A stretch of DNA of 64,000 bases from an uncultured Prevotellaceae bacterium (GCA_902800595.1 CADCFA010000009.1:1-64000); one strand, 5' to 3'; shown: positions 10,029-18,299, counted from the first letter of the stretch. Made by a program: numbers and translations. Notes: generated by a model from the sequence alone, not told the origin.

Positions 10029-10083
10029 CCAGCTCGCAAAGATACGACAAGATTTCTAATGATCCAATATCTTTGAAGAAAAT

Positions 10084-10599
10084 TTATGCCGGCTCTTCAG
10101 GTGGATCAAATAGAAATGAAATTGTCTCGTCGAATTCCTCTAAAACCATTGGCAGATTTGGGTTGTCTTTCCTGGAAATGATGGCAATGAAATTCATCAT
10201 ACCATCCATTTTCCCCTCTGCTGTCCTGATTATGAAGAGATGGCGACGTTCATAAATATTGAACCAACGCACAAATAACCTATTGCGAAAAGCCTGCTTG
10301 CGGTCACCTGTATCTGCCAGATATAGCATGGTGTCATGGCCATTCACTTCAAAGAACTCTTCTATAATGGCAAAGATGGTAAGTCGCAATTTGGGATCAA
10401 GCGGCGAGCGTTCATGCCTTCTATTGGTAATACCAAACTCATAGGCTCCACTCGGAATGATAGATTCATTTACGGTGAAGTCTATATCAAACCTGGCCCC
10501 ACTATCACTGACAAAATAGAAATTATTATGTCTCTCAGGATCCTGCAAAACCTTATAAGGTGCATGCAGATTGATGATTTCCAATCTGAGTGTGTTCAT
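10084..10599 (-). CDS. DUF6169-family protein
   Basis: The protein is 171 residues, matching the usual length of this uncharacterised Bacteroidota family. Family-like features are PYKVLQDPERHNNFYFVSDS and GARFDIDF near the N-terminus, the central LRLTIFAIIEEFF, then YLADTGDRKQAFRNRLFVRW. There is no signal peptide or membrane segment, so it is probably cytosolic. The gene follows a 44-residue basic/acidic peptide gene on the same strand, 28 bp away. The same combination of a tiny gene and a DUF6169 domain occurs at 692-2769. The function of DUF6169 is not known to me. Confidence 0.7.
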   Translation of the reverse strand: MNTLRLEIINLHAPYKVLQDPERHNNFYFVSDSGARFDIDFTVNESIIPSGAYEFGITNRRHERSPLDPKLRLTIFAIIEEFFEVNGHDTMLYLADTGDRKQAFRNRLFVRWFNIYERRHLFIIRTAEGKMDGMMNFIAIISRKDNPNLPMVLEEFDETISFLFDPPEEPA

Positions 10600-10627
10600 A
10601 GTTGTAAGGATTTAAGGCTTCTCTGTG

Positions 10628-10762
10628 TTATGCAAAGAAGCCTTGTAGCTCCAATTCTTCCATTCTTTTCAGATTCTCTTCCATACGCTCTTTTTTCCTG
10701 CGCATAGTCTCCCTGAAGGCGGCTCTAACCTCTTCACGGGTTCTTTTCTTTGTTGTTTCCAT
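10628..10762 (-). CDS. Small 44-residue highly charged helical peptide
   Basis: ATG to TAA gives 44 residues: METTKKRTREEVRAAFRETM, then a run of alternating K/R/E residues, ending LELQGFFA. Almost the whole peptide is predicted to be one amphipathic, strongly charged helix. It lies just upstream of the DUF6169 gene behind a -7 element, and probably forms an operon with it. It could be a partner or regulator of the DUF6169 protein; this is inference from position only. Confidence 0.6.
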   Translation of the reverse strand: METTKKRTREEVRAAFRETMRRKKERMEENLKRMEELELQGFFA

Positions 10763-10797
10763 ATCGATAAAAAGTTAAGATGTTATTAATACGGCTG

Positions 10798-10805
10798 CAA
10801 AAATA
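10798..10805 (-). promoter_or_regulatory. -7 promoter element (TATTTTTG) of the small peptide/DUF6169 operon
   Basis: The minus strand reads TATTTTTG, 35 bases before the ATG at 10762. The -33 region is weak. Confidence 0.5.
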
Positions 10806-10865
10806 GGAATTAATTCTGAAAGTTCCAAATTTTGGAGCGATTATTTTCACCTTGAGATTTATTGA

Positions 10866-10896
10866 TAGCAAAAGGGCTCGCATCCCTGCGAACCCT
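10866..10896 (-). terminator. Terminator of the tandem-repeat protein gene
   Basis: A 10-bp stem (AGGGTTCGCA pairing with TGCGAGCCCT, one G-U pair) has a GGGA loop and is followed by TTTTGCT on the minus strand. It is nearly identical to the hairpin at 9100-9123. Confidence 0.75.
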
Positions 10897-10978
10897 ATTT
10901 GCGACAGAGTAGGGGAAAGAGGACTCGATTGTGTCGTGTCTCATGAGACCAGGCACGCTGTGAGGTTTTATGCGCTTA

Positions 10979-11473
10979 TTACCAATCGCTGCTTGATCCG
11001 ATGTTATTACCATAAACGTCATAATAGGTCGTAGTCGTTCCCCCGCCATAATTGGAATATGTTGTTGAAGAACCGATGCTACTACCATACTTGTCGTAGT
11101 AGTTGGTTGTTGTACCACCACCATAGTTAGAACTCGTCGTTGAGCTACCTGTGCTACTACCATATCTGTCGTAGTAGTTAGTGGAGTATCCACCTCCATA
11201 ATTAGAATGTGTTGTAGCAGAGCCAGTACTACTTCCATATCGATCGTAGTAGTTGGTAGTTGCTCCACCACCATAGTTAGAACTTGTCGTTGCGCTACCC
11301 GTGCTACTTCCATACTTGTCGTAGTAGTTCGTGGTGTATCCACCACCGTAGTTGGAATGTGTTGTTGAAGAACCGATACTACTACCATACTGGTTGTAAT
11401 AATTGGTGTTGTACTGAGCGTTTGCTGCGATGGCGAATACGACAGCCATCAGTGTCATCATTAACTTTTTCAT
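10979..11473 (-). CDS. Secreted tandem-repeat protein (25-residue Tyr/Gly/Ser/Thr repeats)
   Basis: The protein is 164 residues. A signal peptide, MKKLMMTLMAVVFAIAANAQ, is followed by about five and a half repeats of 25 residues with the pattern TTNYYDKYGSSTGSxTTxSN ending YGGG. The last unit ends IGSSSDW. The composition is dominated by Y, G, S, T and N with no cysteine, which suggests an extended, possibly fibrous or aggregating surface protein. The DNA repeat is 75 bp, so slippage or recombination can change the copy number in frame. A collapsed pseudogene copy lies at 9646-9837. Function is unknown. Confidence 0.75.
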   Translation of the reverse strand: MKKLMMTLMAVVFAIAANAQYNTNYYNQYGSSIGSSTTHSNYGGGYTTNYYDKYGSSTGSATTSSNYGGGATTNYYDRYGSSTGSATTHSNYGGGYSTNYYDRYGSSTGSSTTSSNYGGGTTTNYYDKYGSSIGSSTTYSNYGGGTTTTYYDVYGNNIGSSSDW

Positions 11474-11507
11474 GATTCAATCAGTTTTAGTAAACTTAAA
11501 ATTTCTG

Positions 11508-11515
11508 CAAAGATA
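11508..11515 (-). promoter_or_regulatory. -7 promoter element (TATCTTTG) of the tandem-repeat protein gene
   Basis: The minus strand reads TATCTTTG with TTGG 19 bp upstream as a -33. The degenerate palindrome at 11551-11565 lies further upstream. Confidence 0.6.
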
Positions 11516-11550
11516 GAAACGATTTCAATTTCCTCCAAGCAAAAACCAAT

Positions 11551-11565
11551 AACAAGCCTTGCGAA
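11551..11565. promoter_or_regulatory. Degenerate copy of the TCRCAAGSCTTGYGA palindrome
   Basis: The sequence ACAAGCCTTGCGA keeps the core and the right arm of the perfect 15-bp palindromes at 23725 and 24465, with two mismatches in the left arm. It lies upstream of the -33 region of the minus-strand tandem-repeat gene, as the other copies do for their own genes. Confidence 0.4.
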
Positions 11566-11648
11566 AAACATTTTTCTTCCTAAAAATTTGCAAAGTTCAG
11601 AAATATTATCTATTTTTGCAATACCTAATTTATAGATATTAGCAAACG

Positions 11649-11683
11649 ACGAACATAGAGTTCGCAATGACAATCTATCTTTG
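11649..11683 (+). promoter_or_regulatory. Island operator 1 and -7 element, WYL regulator operon
   Basis: ACGAACATAGAGTTCGC (11649-11665) is followed after exactly 10 bp by TATCTTTG (11676-11683). The near-palindrome CGAAC-N5-GTTCG occupies the place of the -33 element. The same arrangement recurs at 16188, 17044, 18260 and 22293. Since it precedes the WYL regulator itself, autoregulation is likely. Confidence 0.75.
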
Positions 11684-11701
11684 CAGCAAAAAAACGAAGT
11701 T

Positions 11702-12724
11702 ATGCCTACAAACAAGAACGCACTTGTAAGATATAGACACCTGGACAGATTACTCTCTGACCACCATCATTATTATGACATTCACGATTTAACTGAAAAA
11801 GTGAATGATCTGCTTGAATTTGATGGCTTCAGCCCAGTTACTCAGCGTTGCATAGAAAAGGATTTGATAGATATGCAAGGGCTGTTTAGCGCTCCAATTG
11901 AACACGAAAAGAAAAATTCCAAGAATTGTATCTTTTATTGGAATCGATCGTTCACAATATTTTCTCAAGAGATGAGTCGTGAAGAGCGGAATCTGCTTCG
12001 TGAAGTGTTGAGTACTATTGGACAGTTTAATGGGCTTGACAATTTTAAGTGGCTTGATGATTTTAAGATAGGTCTTGGTCTTGAAGAGCGTAGGCAGATA
12101 ATCTGTTTTAGCAATAACCCGTTTCTTCAAAATTCCAATTTGCTCGGAACTCTTTTTGACCAGATATCAAATGAAGTGGTTATCAAACTATCCTATCATA
12201 CATTTACAGATTCAACTATTCGTAGTATCGTTTTTCATCCATATCTGTTGAAACAATATAATGATAGATGGTTCTTACTTGGAGCTGCAGACAGTGACCA
12301 TAAGATTCTCACTTTTGCTTTGGATCGTATAGACGAGGTTGAACCATTGCCTGAAAAAAAATATGCAGAATGCCCAGAAGAACTTCAAGAGCGTTTTGAA
12401 AATATCGTTGGCGTCACCTTATACGAAGAAAGAAAATGTGAGCATATTCTCTGCTGGGTTAATGACTCATCAAAAGGATATGTTGATACCAAACCTATGC
12501 ACGAGAGCTATACTCCATACAAGGGAGAAAAAGAGATAGAGTTACACAATCAGTATCCTCAGCTAGAAGGTGGGTTGTTTTTCAGCATTGATTGTATTCC
12601 CAATTTTGAACTCATCCGTGAGTTGTGCTCTTTTGGGAGCAATCTTGTTGTTTTAACTCCTGATACTATTAGAAGTGAAATAAGGAACAGACTTCAAGAA
12701 CATCTAGAACAATATAATGATTGA
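11702..12724 (+). CDS. WYL-domain transcriptional regulator of the island
   Basis: The protein is 340 residues with an N-terminal winged helix-turn-helix region (RYRHLDRLLSDHHHYYDIHD, then LTEKVNDLLEFDGF). The WYL domain at about residues 145-230 includes KLSYHTFTDSTIRSIVFHPY, the characteristic RWFLLGAAD, and FALDRIDEV. A C-terminal extension (WCX-like) follows. WYL regulators of this layout bind DNA as dimers and sense nucleic acids or nucleotides; BrxR and CapW control phage-defence loci this way. The start at 11702 follows the promoter by 18 bases. It is the first gene of an operon with the TPR/OB protein and the helicase. Its role as regulator of the five-site regulon is inferred. Confidence 0.85.
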   Translation: MPTNKNALVRYRHLDRLLSDHHHYYDIHDLTEKVNDLLEFDGFSPVTQRCIEKDLIDMQGLFSAPIEHEKKNSKNCIFYWNRSFTIFSQEMSREERNLLREVLSTIGQFNGLDNFKWLDDFKIGLGLEERRQIICFSNNPFLQNSNLLGTLFDQISNEVVIKLSYHTFTDSTIRSIVFHPYLLKQYNDRWFLLGAADSDHKILTFALDRIDEVEPLPEKKYAECPEELQERFENIVGVTLYEERKCEHILCWVNDSSKGYVDTKPMHESYTPYKGEKEIELHNQYPQLEGGLFFSIDCIPNFELIRELCSFGSNLVVLTPDTIRSEIRNRLQEHLEQYND

Positions 12725-14150
12725 AATGGATATTAATTCAGAGGAACACAGACTGGCTATTGCTCCAGATATAGCTAAAGCTTATCAATTGGGCAGAGAG
12801 CAAAAATATATAGATGCATATAATGTCCTTTTGCCTCATTTTGAAGCAAAAGAAATTCCATCGTGTTTTGAGGAACCTTGTGGATGGACCATCTATCGCT
12901 ATTTAAAGTATAATGAAAGTAAGTTGAGTTCAAGAGAAATTAGGAAGATATTGGCTTTTTATTTGACGTTTGCTACCTGCAAGCCAAGTACCTTTCACTC
13001 ATGTATTATGATGCAGGCCACAAATCTTGAAAAGAAACATGAAAACGAATTCAAATTTATTGAGTTCTGTTTAATGTGGAAACTTGACAGCTTAAGGACA
13101 GATGACTTCCTCTCAGCAAAGGGTACTACAGGAAATGGGAAAACAATTGAGTATCAATCTTTAGCAGAAAATGTCGCAACTCGTCTTTATAAGGAATTGA
13201 AGTCTCGCCACACTGAAGAATTTGTAAACGAGCTCTTCCCGTTTTTCTTGACTGTAAAAGAAAAATGTCCTGATAATAGATTCATTGATATGTATATAGC
13301 CCAATTATTTTATTGGCAAGGGAAAATCGAGGAATCTCTTTCTGCATATAAAGCAATATTACGTAATTCTCCTGAATGGTATATATGGAAGAGCATGGGC
13401 GACATCATTGATGATAATGAATTACGCATTTCTTTTTATTGCAAGGCCCTAACCATGATGGGAAAAGATGAATTTATTGGCGATTTGCGTTTAAAGTTGG
13501 CCACTTTACTTCTTGATAGTAATAAGGAACAAGCCGCTTATGAAGTTGAGCAGTATATGAAAACTTACAAGGAAAACAATTGGAACATCTCAGGTGATGT
13601 TTATCTCTTGCAAGGTAAACTCCAAGGAGTGATGCCATCCAGTCAATCAAAAGCATTTTATAGAGGTAATATCGAGGCTGCAGAGAATTATGCATATTCA
13701 GATATACCAACAGGAGAATTTGTTTTTTTTGAGCTTTTTAAGAATCAGGAAGGTAAAGAAAGAGCAAAACTGACAAATACAAAGAAACATCTTGATATTA
13801 GAATTCCTGTCACACCTCTGCTGCGCAAAGCTACCCTAGGAGAAGTGTTTTCAATTCGTTTGACTAAGAAGAATGAACGTTTGGTTCCCCTTACAATCCA
13901 CAAGACAGGTAAGAGCTTAGAATTGAAAGGCAAAAAAGTTGGGTCACAGGATTCTTCCGAGATAAAGACTATAACAGGGATTGTGTCTTTGCCAGCTAAA
14001 GGTGATTTCTGCTTCATCGACCATACCTATTATGTTCCTGCAAAAATAAGAGAAACAAATAAACTGCAGGAAGGCCAAAAAGTGACAGCAAAAGTAAAAC
14101 AATTACCCGATGGTAAATGGCGGGTGATATCAATTATAGGAGGAAAATAA
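12717..14150 (+). CDS. TPR-like protein with C-terminal OB-fold-like region
   Basis: The protein is 477 residues. The first 300 are helical with TPR-like pairs, for example YIAQLFYWQGKIEESLSAYK and LATLLLDSNKEQAAYEVEQY. The C-terminal part is beta-rich, with two segments resembling nucleic-acid-binding OB or cold-shock folds (IRIPVTPLLRKATLGEVFSI, then ITGIVSLPAKGDFCFIDHTY). There is no signal peptide. The start overlaps the WYL gene by 8 bp (a second ATG at 12726 is possible), and the helicase begins one base after the stop, so the three are translationally linked. I do not recognise a characterised family; a nucleic-acid-binding adaptor for the helicase is a reasonable inference. Confidence 0.7.
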   Translation: MIEMDINSEEHRLAIAPDIAKAYQLGREQKYIDAYNVLLPHFEAKEIPSCFEEPCGWTIYRYLKYNESKLSSREIRKILAFYLTFATCKPSTFHSCIMMQATNLEKKHENEFKFIEFCLMWKLDSLRTDDFLSAKGTTGNGKTIEYQSLAENVATRLYKELKSRHTEEFVNELFPFFLTVKEKCPDNRFIDMYIAQLFYWQGKIEESLSAYKAILRNSPEWYIWKSMGDIIDDNELRISFYCKALTMMGKDEFIGDLRLKLATLLLDSNKEQAAYEVEQYMKTYKENNWNISGDVYLLQGKLQGVMPSSQSKAFYRGNIEAAENYAYSDIPTGEFVFFELFKNQEGKERAKLTNTKKHLDIRIPVTPLLRKATLGEVFSIRLTKKNERLVPLTIHKTGKSLELKGKKVGSQDSSEIKTITGIVSLPAKGDFCFIDHTYYVPAKIRETNKLQEGQKVTAKVKQLPDGKWRVISIIGGK

Positions 14151-14151
14151 C

Positions 14152-16176
14152 ATGAAGTTGACATTGCAGCAGCAACAAGTGTTAGATAGAATCAAGACAT
14201 TCCTTGATAGCGATGTGTCTGTATTTATTCTTAAAGGATATGCCGGTACTGGTAAGACCACTATGATTCGAACAATTATAGAGGAGACAAAGAATAGAGA
14301 AAAGGAACCAATCCTGATGGCACCAACAGGAAGAGCAGCCAGAGTATTAGAATCAAAAAACTCATGGAAAGCAAACACCATACATAGATGTATTTACGAA
14401 TTAGATACAATTGAAACAAAGGAAGATTCTGATGATATACGTTTCATCTTCCCACTAAAAAACAAGGAAGACGAGGCAAATGATCATATTTGCATAGTTG
14501 ATGAGTCTTCTATGATTGGAACGCGAGAAGTTCAGAACGAACTATTTGAGTTTGGAACAGGGAGTTTGTTGAACGATCTTCTTACTTATGTGGCTCCGAA
14601 TCGTGGAGGAAAAATAATCTTTGTTGGCGATCCAATGCAGTTGCCTCCTGTTGGGGATAATGTGTCAAATGCCCTTGATGAGAAATACTTTGAAAATATT
14701 GGTCTGAAAGCAATGGTGTCAGAATTAACAGATGTTGTTAGACAAGGCGCTGGTAGCGCTATTTTGAGCAATGCCATGAAAGTAAGGGTACTTATCGAAT
14801 CTCAACAAAAGAACAATCTTGTTTTTGACAGACAAGAGAACGAAGTTATTGATATGGAAGGATACAAGATGCCTGAACATCTATTGAGTTTATATCCCAA
14901 GCCAGAGATAGGACAATCTGTTATTATCGCATTCAGCAATCGCCAAGCACGTGATTATAACTATGCAGTCCGAGAATTGTTGTATCCAGAGCAAAAGCAA
15001 ATTGTGGTAGGAGATATTCTTCAAGTTGTAAGTAATAATTACAAGTTGAATGTCATGAATGGCGACTTTGTGAAAATTGTTGCGATCAATGGAGAAACCG
15101 AATATCAGTCAGCGCCTGTATATATAAATGTAGGTGGGAAAAGAATACAGCACAAAATAGTATTGTCATTTAGGAATGTACGTATTAGACTGGACAACGA
15201 TTTAGAAATATCATGCAAGATCATAGAGAATATGCTTGATGATGCTGAACCAAATTTGACATTTGCACAGATACAAGCGCTATATATCAATTTCTGTATG
15301 AGATACTCTCAATTAAAGAGAGGATCTCAACAATTTAAAGAACTTCTGAAAGCTGATCCGTACTTTAACGCATTGAGAGTAAAATATGGTTATGCCATAA
15401 CAGGTCACAAATCTCAAGGTGGAGAGTGGAATACTGTTTTCGTGGATTATACGGGTAGAACAGGATTAAATACAGATTGTTTGCGCTGGACATATACAGT
15501 TACGACTCGCGCCAGTCACACGCTGTATGGTTATAATATGCCAAACGTTACTCCGATGTCTAAACTTCAAGTGGCTCCGATCATCAAAGCGTCTAAACCG
15601 CGAGACGAGTACCTTTCGTTTACAGATGTGCCAGAAACGCCATTTCATTCAAAAGATGCTCCCAATTTCTTGAAAGCAAAATATTGGGTGGTCTCAGATG
15701 AACTAAAGAAGGAAAACTGTTCCATCAAAAATGTAGAGAGCAAGAACTACTGCGAATGGTATCACATAGAAGATACCAATGGTTTTATCCATACAGTACA
15801 ATGCACATATAATAAAGCCGGGCTCTTTACTAGATACCAAGCAGGAGATACTTCTGAAGGTATTCTAAGAATCCTGTCTTTAGTGCAGACAAATATGACA
15901 ATGTTGTGTTCGTTCAGGTATGTTCCGTCCAACGAGGTTTTACGTGAATTATACAATTACGTTGAATCGATATGTTCAGAATTGGATGTTAAGATTACTA
16001 ATATTGTAGAACATCTGCCGAATTACAATGTCTATTATTACCTGCAATGCTCTGGAAAATATTCATGCATCCAATTCTATATAACAAAGGATGGATTTAT
16101 CAGTTATGCCCAGCCTTTTTCTGATTTGGGGTATGATGATGCGATTTTGAAAGAAGTAATAGATCGGCTTGGGTAA
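14152..16176 (+). CDS. RecD-like superfamily 1 DNA helicase
   Basis: The protein is 674 residues. Helicase motifs are all present: Walker A GYAGTGKTT (29-37), APTGRAARVL (57-66), Walker B VDESSM (116-121), GDPMQLPPVG (159-168), ELTDVVRQ, and near residue 418 YAITGHKSQGGEWNTVFVD. Motif VI is TYTVTTRASHTLYGYN. This set is that of SF1B helicases such as RecD2 and Dda, moving 5' to 3' on DNA. About 170 residues beyond the last motif form an extra C-terminal domain I do not recognise. Placement behind a WYL regulator and a TPR/OB protein suggests a defence or repair role rather than a core RecBCD function. No nuclease motif was seen. Confidence 0.85.
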   Translation: MKLTLQQQQVLDRIKTFLDSDVSVFILKGYAGTGKTTMIRTIIEETKNREKEPILMAPTGRAARVLESKNSWKANTIHRCIYELDTIETKEDSDDIRFIFPLKNKEDEANDHICIVDESSMIGTREVQNELFEFGTGSLLNDLLTYVAPNRGGKIIFVGDPMQLPPVGDNVSNALDEKYFENIGLKAMVSELTDVVRQGAGSAILSNAMKVRVLIESQQKNNLVFDRQENEVIDMEGYKMPEHLLSLYPKPEIGQSVIIAFSNRQARDYNYAVRELLYPEQKQIVVGDILQVVSNNYKLNVMNGDFVKIVAINGETEYQSAPVYINVGGKRIQHKIVLSFRNVRIRLDNDLEISCKIIENMLDDAEPNLTFAQIQALYINFCMRYSQLKRGSQQFKELLKADPYFNALRVKYGYAITGHKSQGGEWNTVFVDYTGRTGLNTDCLRWTYTVTTRASHTLYGYNMPNVTPMSKLQVAPIIKASKPRDEYLSFTDVPETPFHSKDAPNFLKAKYWVVSDELKKENCSIKNVESKNYCEWYHIEDTNGFIHTVQCTYNKAGLFTRYQAGDTSEGILRILSLVQTNMTMLCSFRYVPSNEVLRELYNYVESICSELDVKITNIVEHLPNYNVYYYLQCSGKYSCIQFYITKDGFISYAQPFSDLGYDDAILKEVIDRLG

Positions 16177-16187
16177 AAAATAGAGCA

Positions 16188-16222
16188 GCGAACATACAAT
16201 TCGCAAATTAAGTGTATCTTTG
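16188..16222 (+). promoter_or_regulatory. Island operator 2 and -7 element
   Basis: GCGAACATACAATTCGC (16188-16204), 10 bp, then TATCTTTG (16215-16222). The outer five bases on each side form a perfect inverted repeat. Confidence 0.75.
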
Positions 16223-16245
16223 CAGCGTAAACTAAAAAGCAGATT

Positions 16246-17031
16246 ATGGCAACAAGAAAAATTACCCGTTATTGGAAAGACAATAAAGAGCACTACACAA
16301 AGTGCCTCTGTTATTCAGACGAATATGGTCTTTATACAGACACCATTCCTGAAGGATCCAATCCACCAGAATTGTTGTACAGGCCACAAGGCTATAAAGG
16401 TTACGTTATTAATAGAATTGGGGTTCCTGGTCAGAATATCAAAATTACTATCCTCACCAATTTTGAATACGGAAGTGTTTCATATCATAGTGCTGCTATA
16501 CAATTCGGAAACAGAAGAATTCTTGATTTTGAACAGTCTAAGTTATATGTTCTGAGAAATTGCAGTGTTTCTACTCTTGATGTATCTTGTTATAGCTGGG
16601 ATCTTCTTTTCGAAAAGATAATTAAAGCATATAATACCGCATCACTTGATGATCTCTCAACCTCTGCAATTGCATACATTGATGAGTTAAGCGATATGCT
16701 TGACAAGAACGAAATCTTTATCAAAGGTTCTCTTGATACAGATAAGTCAACAAAATGGGATGGCACATTCTTGGTTTCCTTGTTTGCAGGGAAAAAGATT
16801 CAAGATTTGGTAAAGGGTCTTGAAGCAGCAGAAGTTTCGGATCCTACAGTATTGAAATACACTATGAATTTGTGCAGAAAGTATATCACAAAAGTGAAAA
16901 ATCTGACTTTGGATAATGAAGATTCACGTATAACTCAGTTGTCAGAGCATCTCCTATCTGTACACAAGTTCATGTGTGCAAACGAAGGAGGAGCAGAGTA
17001 CCTGAGCATGATATTAGATAAAGAAGTATAA
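16246..17031 (+). CDS. Island protein of unknown function
   Basis: The protein is 261 residues and probably cytosolic, starting MATRKITRYWKDNKEHYTKC. The N-terminal half is beta-rich and aromatic (EYGSVSYHSAAIQFGNRRIL), and the C-terminal half is helical (YIDELSDMLDKNEIFI, later RKYITKVKNL). No catalytic motif or known family is recognised. It has its own operator/promoter of the island type and no close downstream partner, so it is likely a single-gene member of the regulon. Confidence 0.65.
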   Translation: MATRKITRYWKDNKEHYTKCLCYSDEYGLYTDTIPEGSNPPELLYRPQGYKGYVINRIGVPGQNIKITILTNFEYGSVSYHSAAIQFGNRRILDFEQSKLYVLRNCSVSTLDVSCYSWDLLFEKIIKAYNTASLDDLSTSAIAYIDELSDMLDKNEIFIKGSLDTDKSTKWDGTFLVSLFAGKKIQDLVKGLEAAEVSDPTVLKYTMNLCRKYITKVKNLTLDNEDSRITQLSEHLLSVHKFMCANEGGAEYLSMILDKEV

Positions 17032-17043
17032 AAAGTTATCTCA

Positions 17044-17078
17044 ACGAACATACATTTCGTTATTATTTCGTAAATTTG
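17044..17078 (+). promoter_or_regulatory. Island operator 3 and -7 element
   Basis: ACGAACATACATTTCGT (17044-17060), 10 bp, then TAAATTTG (17071-17078). It precedes the twin FISUMP-like genes. Confidence 0.75.
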
Positions 17079-17102
17079 CATCAGAATATAAAAAAAGAAG
17101 TT

Positions 17103-17666
17103 ATGATTGAACTGAACGAAAAGGCCGGTATTTACGCTGAAGAAAATGTTTTAAGCGTTCTGAAGGAAGCATTTGCAAAAGTATATGCAGATGGGTATCG
17201 CGATGGTTATAAGGATTGTCAGGATCATGTTTCCGTCAATCTCCGTATCAGTAATACTGAATACGTTGATCTTGGATTGCCAAGTGGTACATTGTGGTCT
17301 TCTTCATATGAAAGAATTGGGGAAGAAAGACTATATCTTCCTTACGATAAAGCAAAGGAAATGAACATTCCCTCAGAAAATCAGTGGTTGGAACTTCGCA
17401 AAGAGTGCAGATGGTCTATCGATTCTGATAAACTGTATTGCATAGGACCCAATGGTAATAGTATCCATTTTGAGGAAACAGGATACATCTCTGTTAAAAA
17501 GAATAAAGAATTAACAGCCTGGTCTTTCTTCTGGATTAAGAATGAAGAGGAAAACGGAAATGAGTGTTATTCGGTAAAAATGTCATGGAATACGGCCTAT
17601 GACATAAAAAGTTATTCCACTTTCCGTGGATATAACCTTCCAATTCGCCTTGTAAGGAATTACTAA
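17103..17666 (+). CDS. FISUMP-like protein 1, cytosolic
   Basis: The protein is 187 residues. The N-terminal helix (about 1-45) contains VYADGYRDGYKDCQDH. It is followed by a compact domain starting EYVDLGLPSGTLW, the signature opening of FISUMP (Fibrobacter succinogenes major paralogous) domains. Usual relatives are secreted surface proteins; this one has no signal peptide. It ends in an RGYNLPIRLVRNY motif. The gene at 17699 is a clear paralogue with the same helix, the same motif and the same ending. The ATG at 17103 is favoured over the longer frame because that frame begins inside the promoter. Function unknown. Confidence 0.7.
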   Translation: MIELNEKAGIYAEENVLSVLKEAFAKVYADGYRDGYKDCQDHVSVNLRISNTEYVDLGLPSGTLWSSSYERIGEERLYLPYDKAKEMNIPSENQWLELRKECRWSIDSDKLYCIGPNGNSIHFEETGYISVKKNKELTAWSFFWIKNEEENGNECYSVKMSWNTAYDIKSYSTFRGYNLPIRLVRNY

Positions 17667-17698
17667 ACACTAAGATTATATAATAAAATATTTACAAT

Positions 17699-18250
17699 AT
17701 GATAGAGCTATTGGATAGAGCAGACAAGTATGCAGCAGGAAAAACCAATGATATAATAGTTAAGGCTATAGCTCAGGCATATGCTGATGGTTTTCGTGAT
17801 GGATATAAAGCTCGTGAGGAAGAAATTCCTGTTGATCTCCGAAATAACAAGACGGAATTTGTTGATCTGGGATTGCCAAGTGGAACTTTGTGGGCAAAAG
17901 AATATGAAAAAACTGGTGATAAATTCCTTTATTTACCATATTTTCAAGCCAAAGGTTACAATCTTCCTACAAGAACACAATGGGAGGAATTAGTAAAATA
18001 CTGTAAGTGGGGATGGTGTGGTAAAGTCTTTCGTTGTACAGGAAGGAATGGTGGAATAATAGATTTTCCTAAAACAGGGAAAATTGATACAACCTTTGAA
18101 AATGGAGGAAACGCTTACCTATGGCTATTGGAGGAATCTTTAGATGATGAGAATAATGCTTATGCATACATATACAATGCGACTCCTCAGGATATAGGCA
18201 GTTGTTTCATGGGTTATAGACTTCCAATTCGGCAAGTTAAAGTAAAATAA
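17699..18250 (+). CDS. FISUMP-like protein 2, paralogue of the preceding gene
   Basis: The protein is 183 residues. It shares with its neighbour the N-terminal AYADGFRDGYKARE helix, EFVDLGLPSGTLW, and the ending MGYRLPIRQVKVK. The middle parts differ considerably, with different tryptophan and cysteine positions (WCGKVFRCTGRNGGIIDF here). It has no promoter of its own within the 32-bp gap, so it is co-transcribed with the first copy. Duplication followed by divergence of the central domain suggests paired or hetero-oligomeric function, but nothing more can be said from sequence. Confidence 0.7.
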   Translation: MIELLDRADKYAAGKTNDIIVKAIAQAYADGFRDGYKAREEEIPVDLRNNKTEFVDLGLPSGTLWAKEYEKTGDKFLYLPYFQAKGYNLPTRTQWEELVKYCKWGWCGKVFRCTGRNGGIIDFPKTGKIDTTFENGGNAYLWLLEESLDDENNAYAYIYNATPQDIGSCFMGYRLPIRQVKVK

Positions 18251-18259
18251 CTGCATAAT

Positions 18260-18294
18260 ACGAACATAGATTTCATAAATAGTTTGTATCTTTG
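18260..18294 (+). promoter_or_regulatory. Island operator 4 and -7 element, retron promoter
   Basis: ACGAACATAGATTTCAT (18260-18276), 10 bp, then TATCTTTG (18287-18294). The right arm is the least conserved of the five sites. Transcription would start near 18300, at the beginning of the candidate retron RNA. Confidence 0.7.
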
Positions 18295-18299
18295 CAACA

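Noticed and set aside
10810..11388. A 192-codon minus-strand frame rich in Val/Thr/Gln
   Set aside because: It is a second open frame through the 75-bp repeats of the secreted protein. Repeat length is a multiple of three, so several frames stay open; only the other frame has a signal peptide and promoter.
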